From the NCBI RefSeq assembly GCF_900142445.1, contig NZ_FRAV01000017.1:1-64000 (forward strand): a stretch of 64,000 nt of DNA. Reading direction: 5' to 3'. This stretch comes from Chryseobacterium polytrichastri (GTDB lineage Bacteria > Bacteroidota > Bacteroidia > Flavobacteriales > Weeksellaceae). Of this stretch, positions 52,775 to 60,912 are shown piece after piece (the stretch's first letter is position 1; every line of letters starts with the position of its first letter). Under the pieces are notes generated by a model, which saw only the letters and a program-made list of their open reading frames with translations, was not told the origin of the DNA and searched no databases. The position numbers were made by a program, and so were the translations under genes.

Positions 52775-53881
52775 CTATTTTGAAAGCTTCACTTTGATGC
52801 TCTGCCCATCACGAATTTCTTCTGTAGCAGCCTTTACAATAATATCATCTGGATTTATATCTCCAATAATTGTGGTAGTGTCACCATTAGAAATACCAGA
52901 GGTAACGGGAACCCAATGTGCTTTATCTTTTTCTACGCGAATTACAAATACCCCTAAGGTAGAATTTAACACAGCAGATGTAGGAACAGACAACGCTTTA
53001 TTATGATCATTTAAAGGAAGGATCACATTGGCTACCATCCCGGGTAATAATCTTTTGTCTTTATTATAAACATCCATTTCTACAGATTGTGATCTCAAAC
53101 GATTATCCAAAGCTCCTGAAAATCTTGATACTTTCGCAGTAAAGGTTTCTCCGGGAATAGATTGTACGGAGAATTTTATTTGTCCGTCTTTATTCAGGCT
53201 TCCGGTATATGATTCGGGAACATTAACGATTAAACGCAGCTTGCTCTGTTGTACTAAACTAAACATCGGAAGCTCAGATCCTTTTCCTGATGGACCCACG
53301 TAGGCTCCTGCACTTACATTTCTTGTGGAAATATTTCCGCTGAATGGCGCTCTGATCTGAAGATAATTTTTAACATCAATAACTTCTCTATAAGATGCTT
53401 TGGCTGATTCTAATTGGGCCATATCTGATCTTTGGGAAGCAAGAGCCTGTTCTAAATCAAGAGCTGAAATAGTTCCCGGGGTTTTACTCGTTTCTTTTAA
53501 ACGGTCATATTTTGCTTTACTGGCGATATAAATAGCTTCTTTTGATTTTAATGTGGAAGCGGCAGCACTTTGCCGGGCATTCATTTCAGGAGCTTCTAAA
53601 GTAGCCAAGAGTTGTCCTGCGACCACTTCATTTCCTACATCCACATAAAGCTTTTTAACGAAACTGCTTACTTTAGCATATACATCTACTTTTTGGAAAG
53701 GTTGTAGTTCCCCAGGGATTGTTGTAGAAGAAGCAAAGTCTCCTTGCTTGGGGTTAATAGCCTCTATGTCTGGAGCCGCTGGAGGTGCAGCTTTTTTTAC
53801 TTCGGCTTTGTTCTGTTCACAGCTTTGTAAACTGAAAACGGTGATAAGGGTCGGGATGATATAATGATATAATCGATTCAT
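52775..53881 (-). CDS. RND efflux periplasmic adaptor lipoprotein (AcrA type)
   Basis: 368 residues. Lipobox SLQSC with Cys21. It shows the membrane-fusion order: beta-barrel strand VYAKVSSFVKKLYVDVGNEVVAGQLLATLEAPEM (first lipoyl half), a helical hairpin (about 105-165), the second lipoyl half (IRAPFSGNISTRNVSAGAYVG), then barrel and proximal domains. It joins the RND pump to the TolC-like channel. Last gene of the efflux operon, 24 bases after the pump gene. Confidence 0.93.
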   Translation of the reverse strand: MNRLYHYIIPTLITVFSLQSCEQNKAEVKKAAPPAAPDIEAINPKQGDFASSTTIPGELQPFQKVDVYAKVSSFVKKLYVDVGNEVVAGQLLATLEAPEMNARQSAAASTLKSKEAIYIASKAKYDRLKETSKTPGTISALDLEQALASQRSDMAQLESAKASYREVIDVKNYLQIRAPFSGNISTRNVSAGAYVGPSGKGSELPMFSLVQQSKLRLIVNVPESYTGSLNKDGQIKFSVQSIPGETFTAKVSRFSGALDNRLRSQSVEMDVYNKDKRLLPGMVANVILPLNDHNKALSVPTSAVLNSTLGVFVIRVEKDKAHWVPVTSGISNGDTTTIIGDINPDDIIVKAATEEIRDGQSIKVKLSK

Positions 53882-53905
53882 ATTGATGGTATTAATAGCT
53901 TTGTT

Positions 53906-56900
53906 TTATTTTAAAAGTTCAGGAATAAAGTGAATGCTTTCTTCATCTTCAGGATCCAGAGAAACACTTTGAGTGCTTGTTTTACCTTGTCCCCAAGCGA
54001 ATGCAAGTGGAAGAATGAACAGAGCGGCAAAGGTAGAGGCAATTAATCCTCCGATTACGGCTCTTCCTAAAGGAGACACCTGATCTCCTGCTTCTCCCAA
54101 TCCCAATGCCATAGGAACCATTCCTACAACCATTGCTAAAGCAGTCATTACAATAGGTCTTAGTCGTAATGCAGCAGCTTCTCTGGCAGATAATAAGGCA
54201 TTTCCGTTATGTTTTCTCAGTTGTTCAGCATTGGTAATTAATAATACGGCATTGGAGATAGATACTCCGACAGACATAATGATTCCCATATAAGATTGAA
54301 GATTCAATGTAGATCCACTTACAATTAATAAAGCCAACGCGCCAAATAAAACGGCAGGAACTGTTACCAATACAACACCGGAAACTTTAAAAGATTGGAA
54401 GTTGGCAGCAAGCATCAGGAAGATTACCATAATCGCAATCACCAAACTGCTTTGAAGACTGGTTAAGGTATCATTTAATGTTTGACTCATTCCTATTAAT
54501 CCTACATTCAATCCTCTTGGAAGTTCTCCCAAGTTGTCAATTACTTTTTGTACATCTCTTGATGCTTTTCCTAAATCGGTGTGATTTAAATTAGCAGTTA
54601 CGGTCAGCATCGGCATGGCTCCTAAGTTATCGGTTTCACCATAAGTGAAACTATCTTTTAAGGTTGCTACATCTCCTAGATTAGGTCTGTTAGAGTTTTT
54701 CAACAAAGGGATTCCTGCAATTTCAGCTTTGCTGTTCATTTTATTTTCAGGAACCTGTACCTGTACATTGTAGCTGTATCCTGCTTTCTCATCGGTCCAG
54801 ATATTTTTTTCTGTGTACCTTGATGATGAAGTAGAAGCTACCAATGAACGTGAAATATCGGTCATGTCAATTCCCAATTGTGCAGCCCGAATACGATCTA
54901 CTGTGATATCGATAGATGGATATTTAATAGATTGTCCTATTTGTACATCTCTTAAATAAGGGATTTTCTTCAGTTCAGTTTCAACCTTTTTTGCGTACGC
55001 TTCGTTAGCTTCTTTGCTTCTTCCGGATAATCTTACTTCGATAGGAGTAGGAGATCCCTGGCTAAGGATTTTTTCAGTTAACTCGATAGGTTCAAATGAG
55101 AGCTTCATTTGTGGGTTAATGCTTTTTGCTTTTTCTCTAATCTTATCTTTCAGATCATCCAGATTCGTGTGGAATCCTTCTTTTAATCCTACCTGTAAAA
55201 CAGTTTCATGAGATCCTGCCATCCATAAATAAATAGGACTTACAGAAAATAGATTCGGATGATTTCCTACATAGGCAGAGGTGATAGAAATATTATCTTT
55301 TCCAACAATACTTTTGATACCATCTAATAGTTTTAAGGTTTGAAGTTCAGTTTGTTCAATTCTGGTTCCATCAGGAATTCTCATTCTTACCTGAAACTGT
55401 GAGCCGTTAACTTGCGGAAGTACATCGCGGCCAATGCTGTTTAAAACTAAAGCAACCAAAGCGAGTGTAAGCAAAATATATACGGAAACCACGATCTTTC
55501 GGAAAGGCATAATTCGGTCTAAGAATTTCAGATAACGGAATCGTACTTTTTCGAAAAGACTTACTTTTCCATCTCGGTTACTGTCTTCCTGTTGAAGCAG
55601 TATTTCTTTCTGACTCCAGGTATCATTTTCATCACTTAGGCCTGCTGCTTTTAATTCTTCAGCATCGGTCATGATGTGGCCGTCTTTTGCTTTGTGATGT
55701 TTTATTTTCATGATCCAGTTCGCCATCACGGGAACAAATGTCTGAGAAAGGAAGTAGGAAATAATCATACTGAATCCTATCGCAAGAGCCAACGGTAAGA
55801 ATAATGATCCTGGAATTCCCTCCATTGTAAATGCCGGAGCAAACACAGCAAGAATACAAAATAGAATTAATAGTTTTGGAAACGCTATTTCTTTACACGC
55901 ATCCCAGATGGCCAATGCTTTTGGTTTGCCCATATCAAAATGCTGATGGATGTTTTCTATGGTGACTGTACTTTCATCGACGAGAATTCCAATGGCCAAG
56001 GCGAGTCCACTCAGGGTCATGATATTAATTGTCTGTCCAAAAAGATTTAAAAATAGTACGGATGAAATAATACAAATCGGAATGGTAAAAATCACAATAA
56101 GAGCTCCCCGAATATCACCGAGGAAGAGAATTACCATTAATCCTGTGAGTAAAGCACCTATGGTTCCTTCACTCAGCAAGCTTTTAACGGAGTTGATTAC
56201 ATACGTAGATTGGTCAAATTCAAAGCTGACTTTTACATCATCAGGAAGATTGGCTTGTATCTGAGGAAGTTGTTTCTTAAGATTCTGAACGACGTCCCAA
56301 GTGGAAGCATCAGCACTTTTAGCAATACTTAAATAAACAGAACGACGGCCATTAACCAAAGCATAACCCGAAGTAACGTCGGCTCCATCTGTTACTGTGG
56401 CGACATCTTTTAAATAAAGATTCTGTACACCTCCTTTATACAAAGGAATGTTGCCAAAATCTTTTACGTTTTTAATCATCGTATTGGTAGGTGTGATATA
56501 ATATTTATCACCAATACGTACGTTTCCTGAAGGTGCGGTCTGATTGTTCAGACGTAAAGATTCCACCAACTGATCAGGCGTTAAATTATGTTGACGGAGT
56601 AAATCCGGATTGGCATTAACAACTACGGTACGGATGTTTCCTCCAAAAGGAGGTGAAGAAACAATCCCCGGAATAGAGGTGAAGGTAGAGCGGACATACA
56701 CGTTTGCTAAATCCAGCAATTCATTATTATTTCTTTTATCACTGCTTAAAACAAGTTGTCCCACGGGAAGAGTAGATGCATCGAAACGGATGATAAAAGG
56801 CGGATTGGATCCTGGCGGAAAAGCGGCCTGAATTCTGGTAGAGAATGAATTAAGCTCAGCCGCAGCCTGTGCCATATTGGTACCCGGATAGAAATTGATT

Positions 56901-57175
56901 TTCATCAAAGTTAATCCCTGAATATTTTTGGTTTCAATACTTTTAATCCCGTTCACAAAAAGGAAAATATTGATGTATTGTTTGGCGAAAAATGCTTCCA
57001 TCTGTTGCGGAGTATATCCACTAAACGGGTGGGAAACATAGATGACCGGTAAATCTAGTTTTGGGAAAATATCGACTTTAATGGAGCTGGCGGAGCGTAT
57101 TCCAAAGAAAAAAAGCCCTGCAACCAATACTAAAATCGTAATGGGTTTTCTTAATGCAAATCTTATTAAGTTCAT
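53906..57175 (-). CDS. RND efflux pump, inner membrane permease, with EF-hand-like loop
   Basis: 1089 residues, HAE/AcrB-like family with twelve predicted helices and two large periplasmic loops. TM4 carries the proton-relay type motif GILVDESTVTIEN. The cytoplasmic segment between TM6 and TM7 is about 50-60 residues long, His/Lys-rich, and contains DSNRDGKVSLFE at 531-542, an exact EF-hand loop pattern. Substrate cannot be told: metal, dye or antibiotic. It follows the TolC-like gene by 32 bases. Confidence 0.93.
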   Translation of the reverse strand: MNLIRFALRKPITILVLVAGLFFFGIRSASSIKVDIFPKLDLPVIYVSHPFSGYTPQQMEAFFAKQYINIFLFVNGIKSIETKNIQGLTLMKINFYPGTNMAQAAAELNSFSTRIQAAFPPGSNPPFIIRFDASTLPVGQLVLSSDKRNNNELLDLANVYVRSTFTSIPGIVSSPPFGGNIRTVVVNANPDLLRQHNLTPDQLVESLRLNNQTAPSGNVRIGDKYYITPTNTMIKNVKDFGNIPLYKGGVQNLYLKDVATVTDGADVTSGYALVNGRRSVYLSIAKSADASTWDVVQNLKKQLPQIQANLPDDVKVSFEFDQSTYVINSVKSLLSEGTIGALLTGLMVILFLGDIRGALIVIFTIPICIISSVLFLNLFGQTINIMTLSGLALAIGILVDESTVTIENIHQHFDMGKPKALAIWDACKEIAFPKLLILFCILAVFAPAFTMEGIPGSLFLPLALAIGFSMIISYFLSQTFVPVMANWIMKIKHHKAKDGHIMTDAEELKAAGLSDENDTWSQKEILLQQEDSNRDGKVSLFEKVRFRYLKFLDRIMPFRKIVVSVYILLTLALVALVLNSIGRDVLPQVNGSQFQVRMRIPDGTRIEQTELQTLKLLDGIKSIVGKDNISITSAYVGNHPNLFSVSPIYLWMAGSHETVLQVGLKEGFHTNLDDLKDKIREKAKSINPQMKLSFEPIELTEKILSQGSPTPIEVRLSGRSKEANEAYAKKVETELKKIPYLRDVQIGQSIKYPSIDITVDRIRAAQLGIDMTDISRSLVASTSSSRYTEKNIWTDEKAGYSYNVQVQVPENKMNSKAEIAGIPLLKNSNRPNLGDVATLKDSFTYGETDNLGAMPMLTVTANLNHTDLGKASRDVQKVIDNLGELPRGLNVGLIGMSQTLNDTLTSLQSSLVIAIMVIFLMLAANFQSFKVSGVVLVTVPAVLFGALALLIVSGSTLNLQSYMGIIMSVGVSISNAVLLITNAEQLRKHNGNALLSAREAAALRLRPIVMTALAMVVGMVPMALGLGEAGDQVSPLGRAVIGGLIASTFAALFILPLAFAWGQGKTSTQSVSLDPEDEESIHFIPELLK

Positions 57176-57207
57176 TTATATAGGATTGATATGAGTTATT
57201 TTAATTC

Positions 57208-58599
57208 TTACAGTTCTTTTTCGAAAACAGTAAAATCACCTAGCGCTGCAGCTTTTAGTAACAAGGCATTCCAAACATTGCTGATGGCAATATCTCTGTC
57301 GGTTTCTGCTCTTACCAAAGCATAAATCGTCTGAGAAAGATCAACCAAATCTGTAAGTCCGTTTTTGTACAATACAGATCTTTGTATATAAGCATCATTA
57401 GCTGACTTTAACTGAATAGGAACTTGCTCATAGACTGAAAATGCATTGTTCCATTTGTTTTCTGAAAGATCCAACTGTGCCTTAATTTGCTGTTCGGCCA
57501 GATCATATTCATGTTGGAGACCTTGCGTCGTATAATCTTGGGCGCTGATTTCTTTAGATAACCTGAATGTTTGGGTGAAATTCCAGGAAACTCCTACACC
57601 AATCAGATAATTACTTCTGGTGGGTTTTATTCCGTCCCAGTAAGAAGATGAAAAATCATTTTGATCCTGTGCATATCCGTTTCCGAATCCTGAAGCTCTG
57701 CTTTGTATAATTCCAATCATTGAAAAGGACGGATAATATTGAGTTTTCAGCAATTGTTTTTCCTGTTCACTTACTTCAATACGACTTTTATAAAATGAAA
57801 GAACGGGATGGTTTTTTATTTCAGAGGCTGTCTCTGAAGGAAATTCTGTTGGTGTTCTCTTCAAAATAGTACTGTCTAATAAAAATTTTTGAGAAGGAAT
57901 CCCCAAGAGTTGAGCGAGTTTATTTTCCTGTTCCTGTTCATTGTCTTTTGATTTGATGTAGGTGATCATTGCATTGGCATAATCTGCTTTAGCAAGAGAA
58001 AGGTCTACCCCTGGAACAAGGCCGTTTCTTTCTTTAACCTCAACAATTCTTCTGATGGTATCTGTTCTTCCCACATTTCTTTCGTAGGACAGTTTTAATT
58101 TTTTAGCAGCAAGAACATTGATGTAAGCAGCGGCTACTTTTACTTTGTGCTGAAAGATTTCATCAGAAAGATCTTTAGAATCTCTCTGCGTTTTGAATTC
58201 GGCTACTTTTACTCTCTGTTTGGCTTTACCGAAAGAGAAAAACTCCCAGTTGACATTGGCTAAATATAAGGCTCCAAATGAAGCGTTCCAGTTTTGTTCA
58301 GGGAGAGGAAGTCCTGATGAGGCCACTCCGTATCCGCCAAATCCATATAAGGGTCCGTTTTGTCCGTTGACGGTTCCGTAGTCCTGTTGAACACTGAAAT
58401 TAAGATTAGGTAAAGCCTGACGTTTTGCCAGTTCTACAGATTCCTGAGAAGATAGTCGGTAGGATTCCTTTGCTTTGATAGTTCCATAATTATGAACAGC
58501 AGTTTCAAGGGCGGATTGTAAGGAGAGTACTTCCTGCGCATTCACTTGGCTGCTAACAAAAATAGAGGATATCGTTAGGATAAAAGCTCTTAAAAGCAT
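57208..58599 (-). CDS. TolC-family outer membrane efflux channel
   Basis: 463 residues with a signal peptide ending in QVNAQ. Two OEP repeats of long alpha-helices with short beta strands are seen (for example VAAAYINVLAAKKLKLSYERN and IKAQLDLSENKWNNAFSVYEQ). It gives the exit duct of the RND system. First gene of the tolC-RND-adaptor operon, with a candidate regulator site upstream (58622-58657). Confidence 0.92.
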   Translation of the reverse strand: MLLRAFILTISSIFVSSQVNAQEVLSLQSALETAVHNYGTIKAKESYRLSSQESVELAKRQALPNLNFSVQQDYGTVNGQNGPLYGFGGYGVASSGLPLPEQNWNASFGALYLANVNWEFFSFGKAKQRVKVAEFKTQRDSKDLSDEIFQHKVKVAAAYINVLAAKKLKLSYERNVGRTDTIRRIVEVKERNGLVPGVDLSLAKADYANAMITYIKSKDNEQEQENKLAQLLGIPSQKFLLDSTILKRTPTEFPSETASEIKNHPVLSFYKSRIEVSEQEKQLLKTQYYPSFSMIGIIQSRASGFGNGYAQDQNDFSSSYWDGIKPTRSNYLIGVGVSWNFTQTFRLSKEISAQDYTTQGLQHEYDLAEQQIKAQLDLSENKWNNAFSVYEQVPIQLKSANDAYIQRSVLYKNGLTDLVDLSQTIYALVRAETDRDIAISNVWNALLLKAAALGDFTVFEKEL

Positions 58600-58621
58600 C
58601 TAGTATATTTTTTTCTTTGGT

Positions 58622-58657
58622 CAAAGTAAAAAATACATTTTGAAGCAATCTTGAAGT
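58622..58657 (-). promoter_or_regulatory. Promoter and putative response-regulator site of the efflux operon
   Basis: On the minus strand ACTTCAAGATT (58657-58647) is followed 11 bases later by a second half site CTTCAAAAT (from 58645), then TTACTTTG at 58629-58622 in the -7 place. The same ACTTCAAGATT occurs at the same 25-base offset before the response-regulator gene. Tandem half sites with 11-base spacing are typical of OmpR/PhoB-type binding. Confidence 0.5.
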
Positions 58658-58721
58658 TTAAATTAATAGATTACAATAGTATCAATTTTGCGAAGAATAG
58701 TTTTCTTTTCGAATTAATAAT

Positions 58722-60053
58722 CTATGCATTTTCCATTGCTAAAACGGTTTCATTAAAAGCTTTTGTCGGGATGAAAAACTGATGATTTTCTGTAGTGTGA
58801 AAATAGATAGTAATGCTGTGCCAGCCATCTGCAAAGTCATAATGAATAGGAAATGCATTAACCTCACAAATCTGTTTGACGATTGATAATCCCAATCCTA
58901 TGCTTTCATTGCATTGATTACTTTTTTTAAACCTTTTAAAAAGCTCTTGGGTAGGAATGTCAGGAGGAAGACCGGTATTGCAAATTCTGAAGAATTTTTT
59001 GGTCAGTACAATTTCAATATTCCCATTTTTAAGATTATGACGGATTGCATTAGACAAAAGATTGTTAAGGAGAATTTCAGCCAAAGTAGGGTGAATTTTT
59101 ACATACACATCTCTTTCGCAGGTTCGGTTGAGGTTTATGTTTTTAAGGATCAGATGATCTGAATAAGCGTTGATGGTTTCTTTTTCCACTCGGCAGAACC
59201 TCAGCTCTTCATTGGTGATGAATTCATGATTGTTCAGCTTTGTCAAAAGAATAAGAGATCGGTTAATCCTACTCAGCTTATCGATAGAGTTCTGAATGTC
59301 TGTCAATAATGCAGCCTGTTGACCATTGATTTCTGTTTCTGCTAACAATTCAATCTTACTTTGAATAACAGCTAGGGGTGTCTGTACTTCATGAGACGCA
59401 TTTTCACTGAATTCTTTTACAGAAGCATAGTCTTCAATGGCTTTGTCGGTCATTAACTGGAGAAACTCATTAAGTTTTTTAAATTCGTTGGTGCTTGTGG
59501 GCAAGAGTTCCAGCCGTTCTTTTTTCTGAATATTGAATTGATAAATACCATCAATCGCATGGTGAAAAGGTCTGAGGATATAACGTGATAAAATTCTTGC
59601 GGTTACAAATACAATAACGGTAATGAGTATTATTTTTAAGAATAAAGCATTCAACATGCCTTTCATGATCTCATCGGTTGAGGTAATGTAGCTGTAGGAT
59701 GAGATTTTATAAACTTTGTTATCGGTTGTTATGAAAGAGTTGATCTGTATTTTACATTCATTGCGTATTGCTCTTTTGTCATCAAGGCAGGTGTGAATGA
59801 CCTCAGGATTGTTGGAAGGCAGGATGCTATTCTTAACTTGACGAATAGAAATAGGTAATCCCTGCGATGTTTTTTCAGGAGTTTCTCCTTTTTTGAGCTG
59901 AGCGGCAACGTAGGTATTGACTGCTTTCAGCCTTTCGATTTCTACATTGTCTAATCGTTTTTTGATGCTGATATAAGAAATATACATACTGATGGGCGTT
60001 ACCAACAATACAATGGCAATAAACCAAACCGATATTTTATTCAGTAAATTCAT
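58722..60053 (-). CDS. Sensor histidine kinase
   Basis: 443 residues. Two membrane helices (about 8-29 and 136-158) enclose an outer domain of about 105 residues with two Cys (HTCLDD, RNECKI). The HisKA domain has His221 in SENASHEVQTPL. The ATPase domain has the N-box around Asn335 (NLLSNAIRHN) and the later GLGLSIVKQIC. The usual DxGxG G1 position reads ICNTG, with Asn359 in place of Asp, a variant found in other kinases. It overlaps the response-regulator gene by 4 bases and is 122 bases upstream of the efflux operon, which it probably controls. Confidence 0.93.
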   Translation of the reverse strand: MNLLNKISVWFIAIVLLVTPISMYISYISIKKRLDNVEIERLKAVNTYVAAQLKKGETPEKTSQGLPISIRQVKNSILPSNNPEVIHTCLDDKRAIRNECKIQINSFITTDNKVYKISSYSYITSTDEIMKGMLNALFLKIILITVIVFVTARILSRYILRPFHHAIDGIYQFNIQKKERLELLPTSTNEFKKLNEFLQLMTDKAIEDYASVKEFSENASHEVQTPLAVIQSKIELLAETEINGQQAALLTDIQNSIDKLSRINRSLILLTKLNNHEFITNEELRFCRVEKETINAYSDHLILKNINLNRTCERDVYVKIHPTLAEILLNNLLSNAIRHNLKNGNIEIVLTKKFFRICNTGLPPDIPTQELFKRFKKSNQCNESIGLGLSIVKQICEVNAFPIHYDFADGWHSITIYFHTTENHQFFIPTKAFNETVLAMENA

Positions 60054-60742
60054 AAATCTGTATATTTTAATCCGTTGAACTTATAGCCTAATCCATAAAT
60101 TGTTTCCACATAATCATTACCTCCGGCGGTCGCTATTTTTTTTCTGAGGTTTTTCACATGCTGATAAACAAAATCAAAATTAGCTAAATTGTCTGTATAA
60201 TCTCCCCATAGATGATTGGCGATAGATTGCTTAGATAAGACTCTGTTTTTGTTGACCAGAAAGTATAATAACAGTTCAAACTCCTTTTGAGTTACTTCCA
60301 ATCTGTTATTTTTAATGAAGACTTCATAAGTATCGGTGTTCAATACAATCTCATTAAATTTTACATCATTATAGCCATCCATTTTTTTTCTTCTATAGAT
60401 TGCTCTTAACCGGGCATGCAGTTCCGGTAAATGAAATGGTTTTGTAATGTAGTCGTCGGCTCCTTTTTCGAGACCGGAGATTTTGTCATCTAATGCATCT
60501 TTGGCTGAAATGATAAGTACACCGCTGTTTATTTTTTCTTTTTTGATATAATTTAAAAGCTGTAAACCATTCCCATCGGGCAACATGATATCTAATAATA
60601 TACAATCATAGCTATTGAAACTTAACCGCTCCAATGCATCTTTGTAACTATAAGCACATTCACAGATATAATGCTCTTCTCCAAGGTAGTACGTAATACT
60701 TTGGGCAAGCTCTCTGTTGTCTTCGATGAGTAAGATTTTCAT
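60050..60742 (-). CDS. OmpR-family response regulator
   Basis: 230 residues. Receiver domain with acidic pair in LLIEDNRE, phosphoacceptor Asp51 (CILLDIMLPDGNG) and YITKPF lysine; winged-helix output domain with VTQKEFELLLYFLVNKNRVLS and YVETIYGLGYKF. It forms an operon with the kinase (overlap ATGA type, 4 bases) and lies upstream of the tolC-RND-adaptor genes on the same strand. Its own promoter region carries the same direct-repeat motif as the efflux promoter, so autoregulation is likely. Confidence 0.95.
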   Translation of the reverse strand: MKILLIEDNRELAQSITYYLGEEHYICECAYSYKDALERLSFNSYDCILLDIMLPDGNGLQLLNYIKKEKINSGVLIISAKDALDDKISGLEKGADDYITKPFHLPELHARLRAIYRRKKMDGYNDVKFNEIVLNTDTYEVFIKNNRLEVTQKEFELLLYFLVNKNRVLSKQSIANHLWGDYTDNLANFDFVYQHVKNLRKKIATAGGNDYVETIYGLGYKFNGLKYTDL

Positions 60743-60749
60743 AAGGATG

Positions 60750-60785
60750 CAAAGTTAAATGTAAATCTTATATGAATCTTGAAGT
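60750..60785 (-). promoter_or_regulatory. Promoter and putative autoregulatory site of the two-component operon
   Basis: On the minus strand ACTTCAAGATT (60785-60775), a second AAGATT half site 11 bases further (60769-60764), then TAACTTTG (60757-60750). The -7 element ends 8 bases before the ATG at 60742, so the leader is very short. Layout and spacing equal those at 58622-58657. Confidence 0.5.
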
Positions 60786-60860
60786 TGTGTAAATTCTTGA
60801 TTCTAATGAGTTGAGGTTTTTGATTTTAAGTACATTGATTATAAAAATATGAAACAAAAA

Positions 60861-60887
60861 AAACTCCCCGGAAAAAACCGAGGAGTT
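60861..60887 (-). terminator. Terminator after glnN
   Basis: Stem AAACTCC-CGG / CCG-GGAGTTT with one mismatch and six-base A loop, followed on the minus strand by TTTTTTTGTTTC. Lies 25 bases past the glnN stop. Confidence 0.8.
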
Positions 60888-60912
60888 TAACTAATATGGA
60901 ACTTTACAGATG

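Noticed and set aside
58722..60053. Histidine kinase as inactive because the G1 box has Asn instead of Asp
   Set aside because: The phosphoacceptor His, N-box and GLGL box are intact, and Asn at this place is known in functioning kinases.
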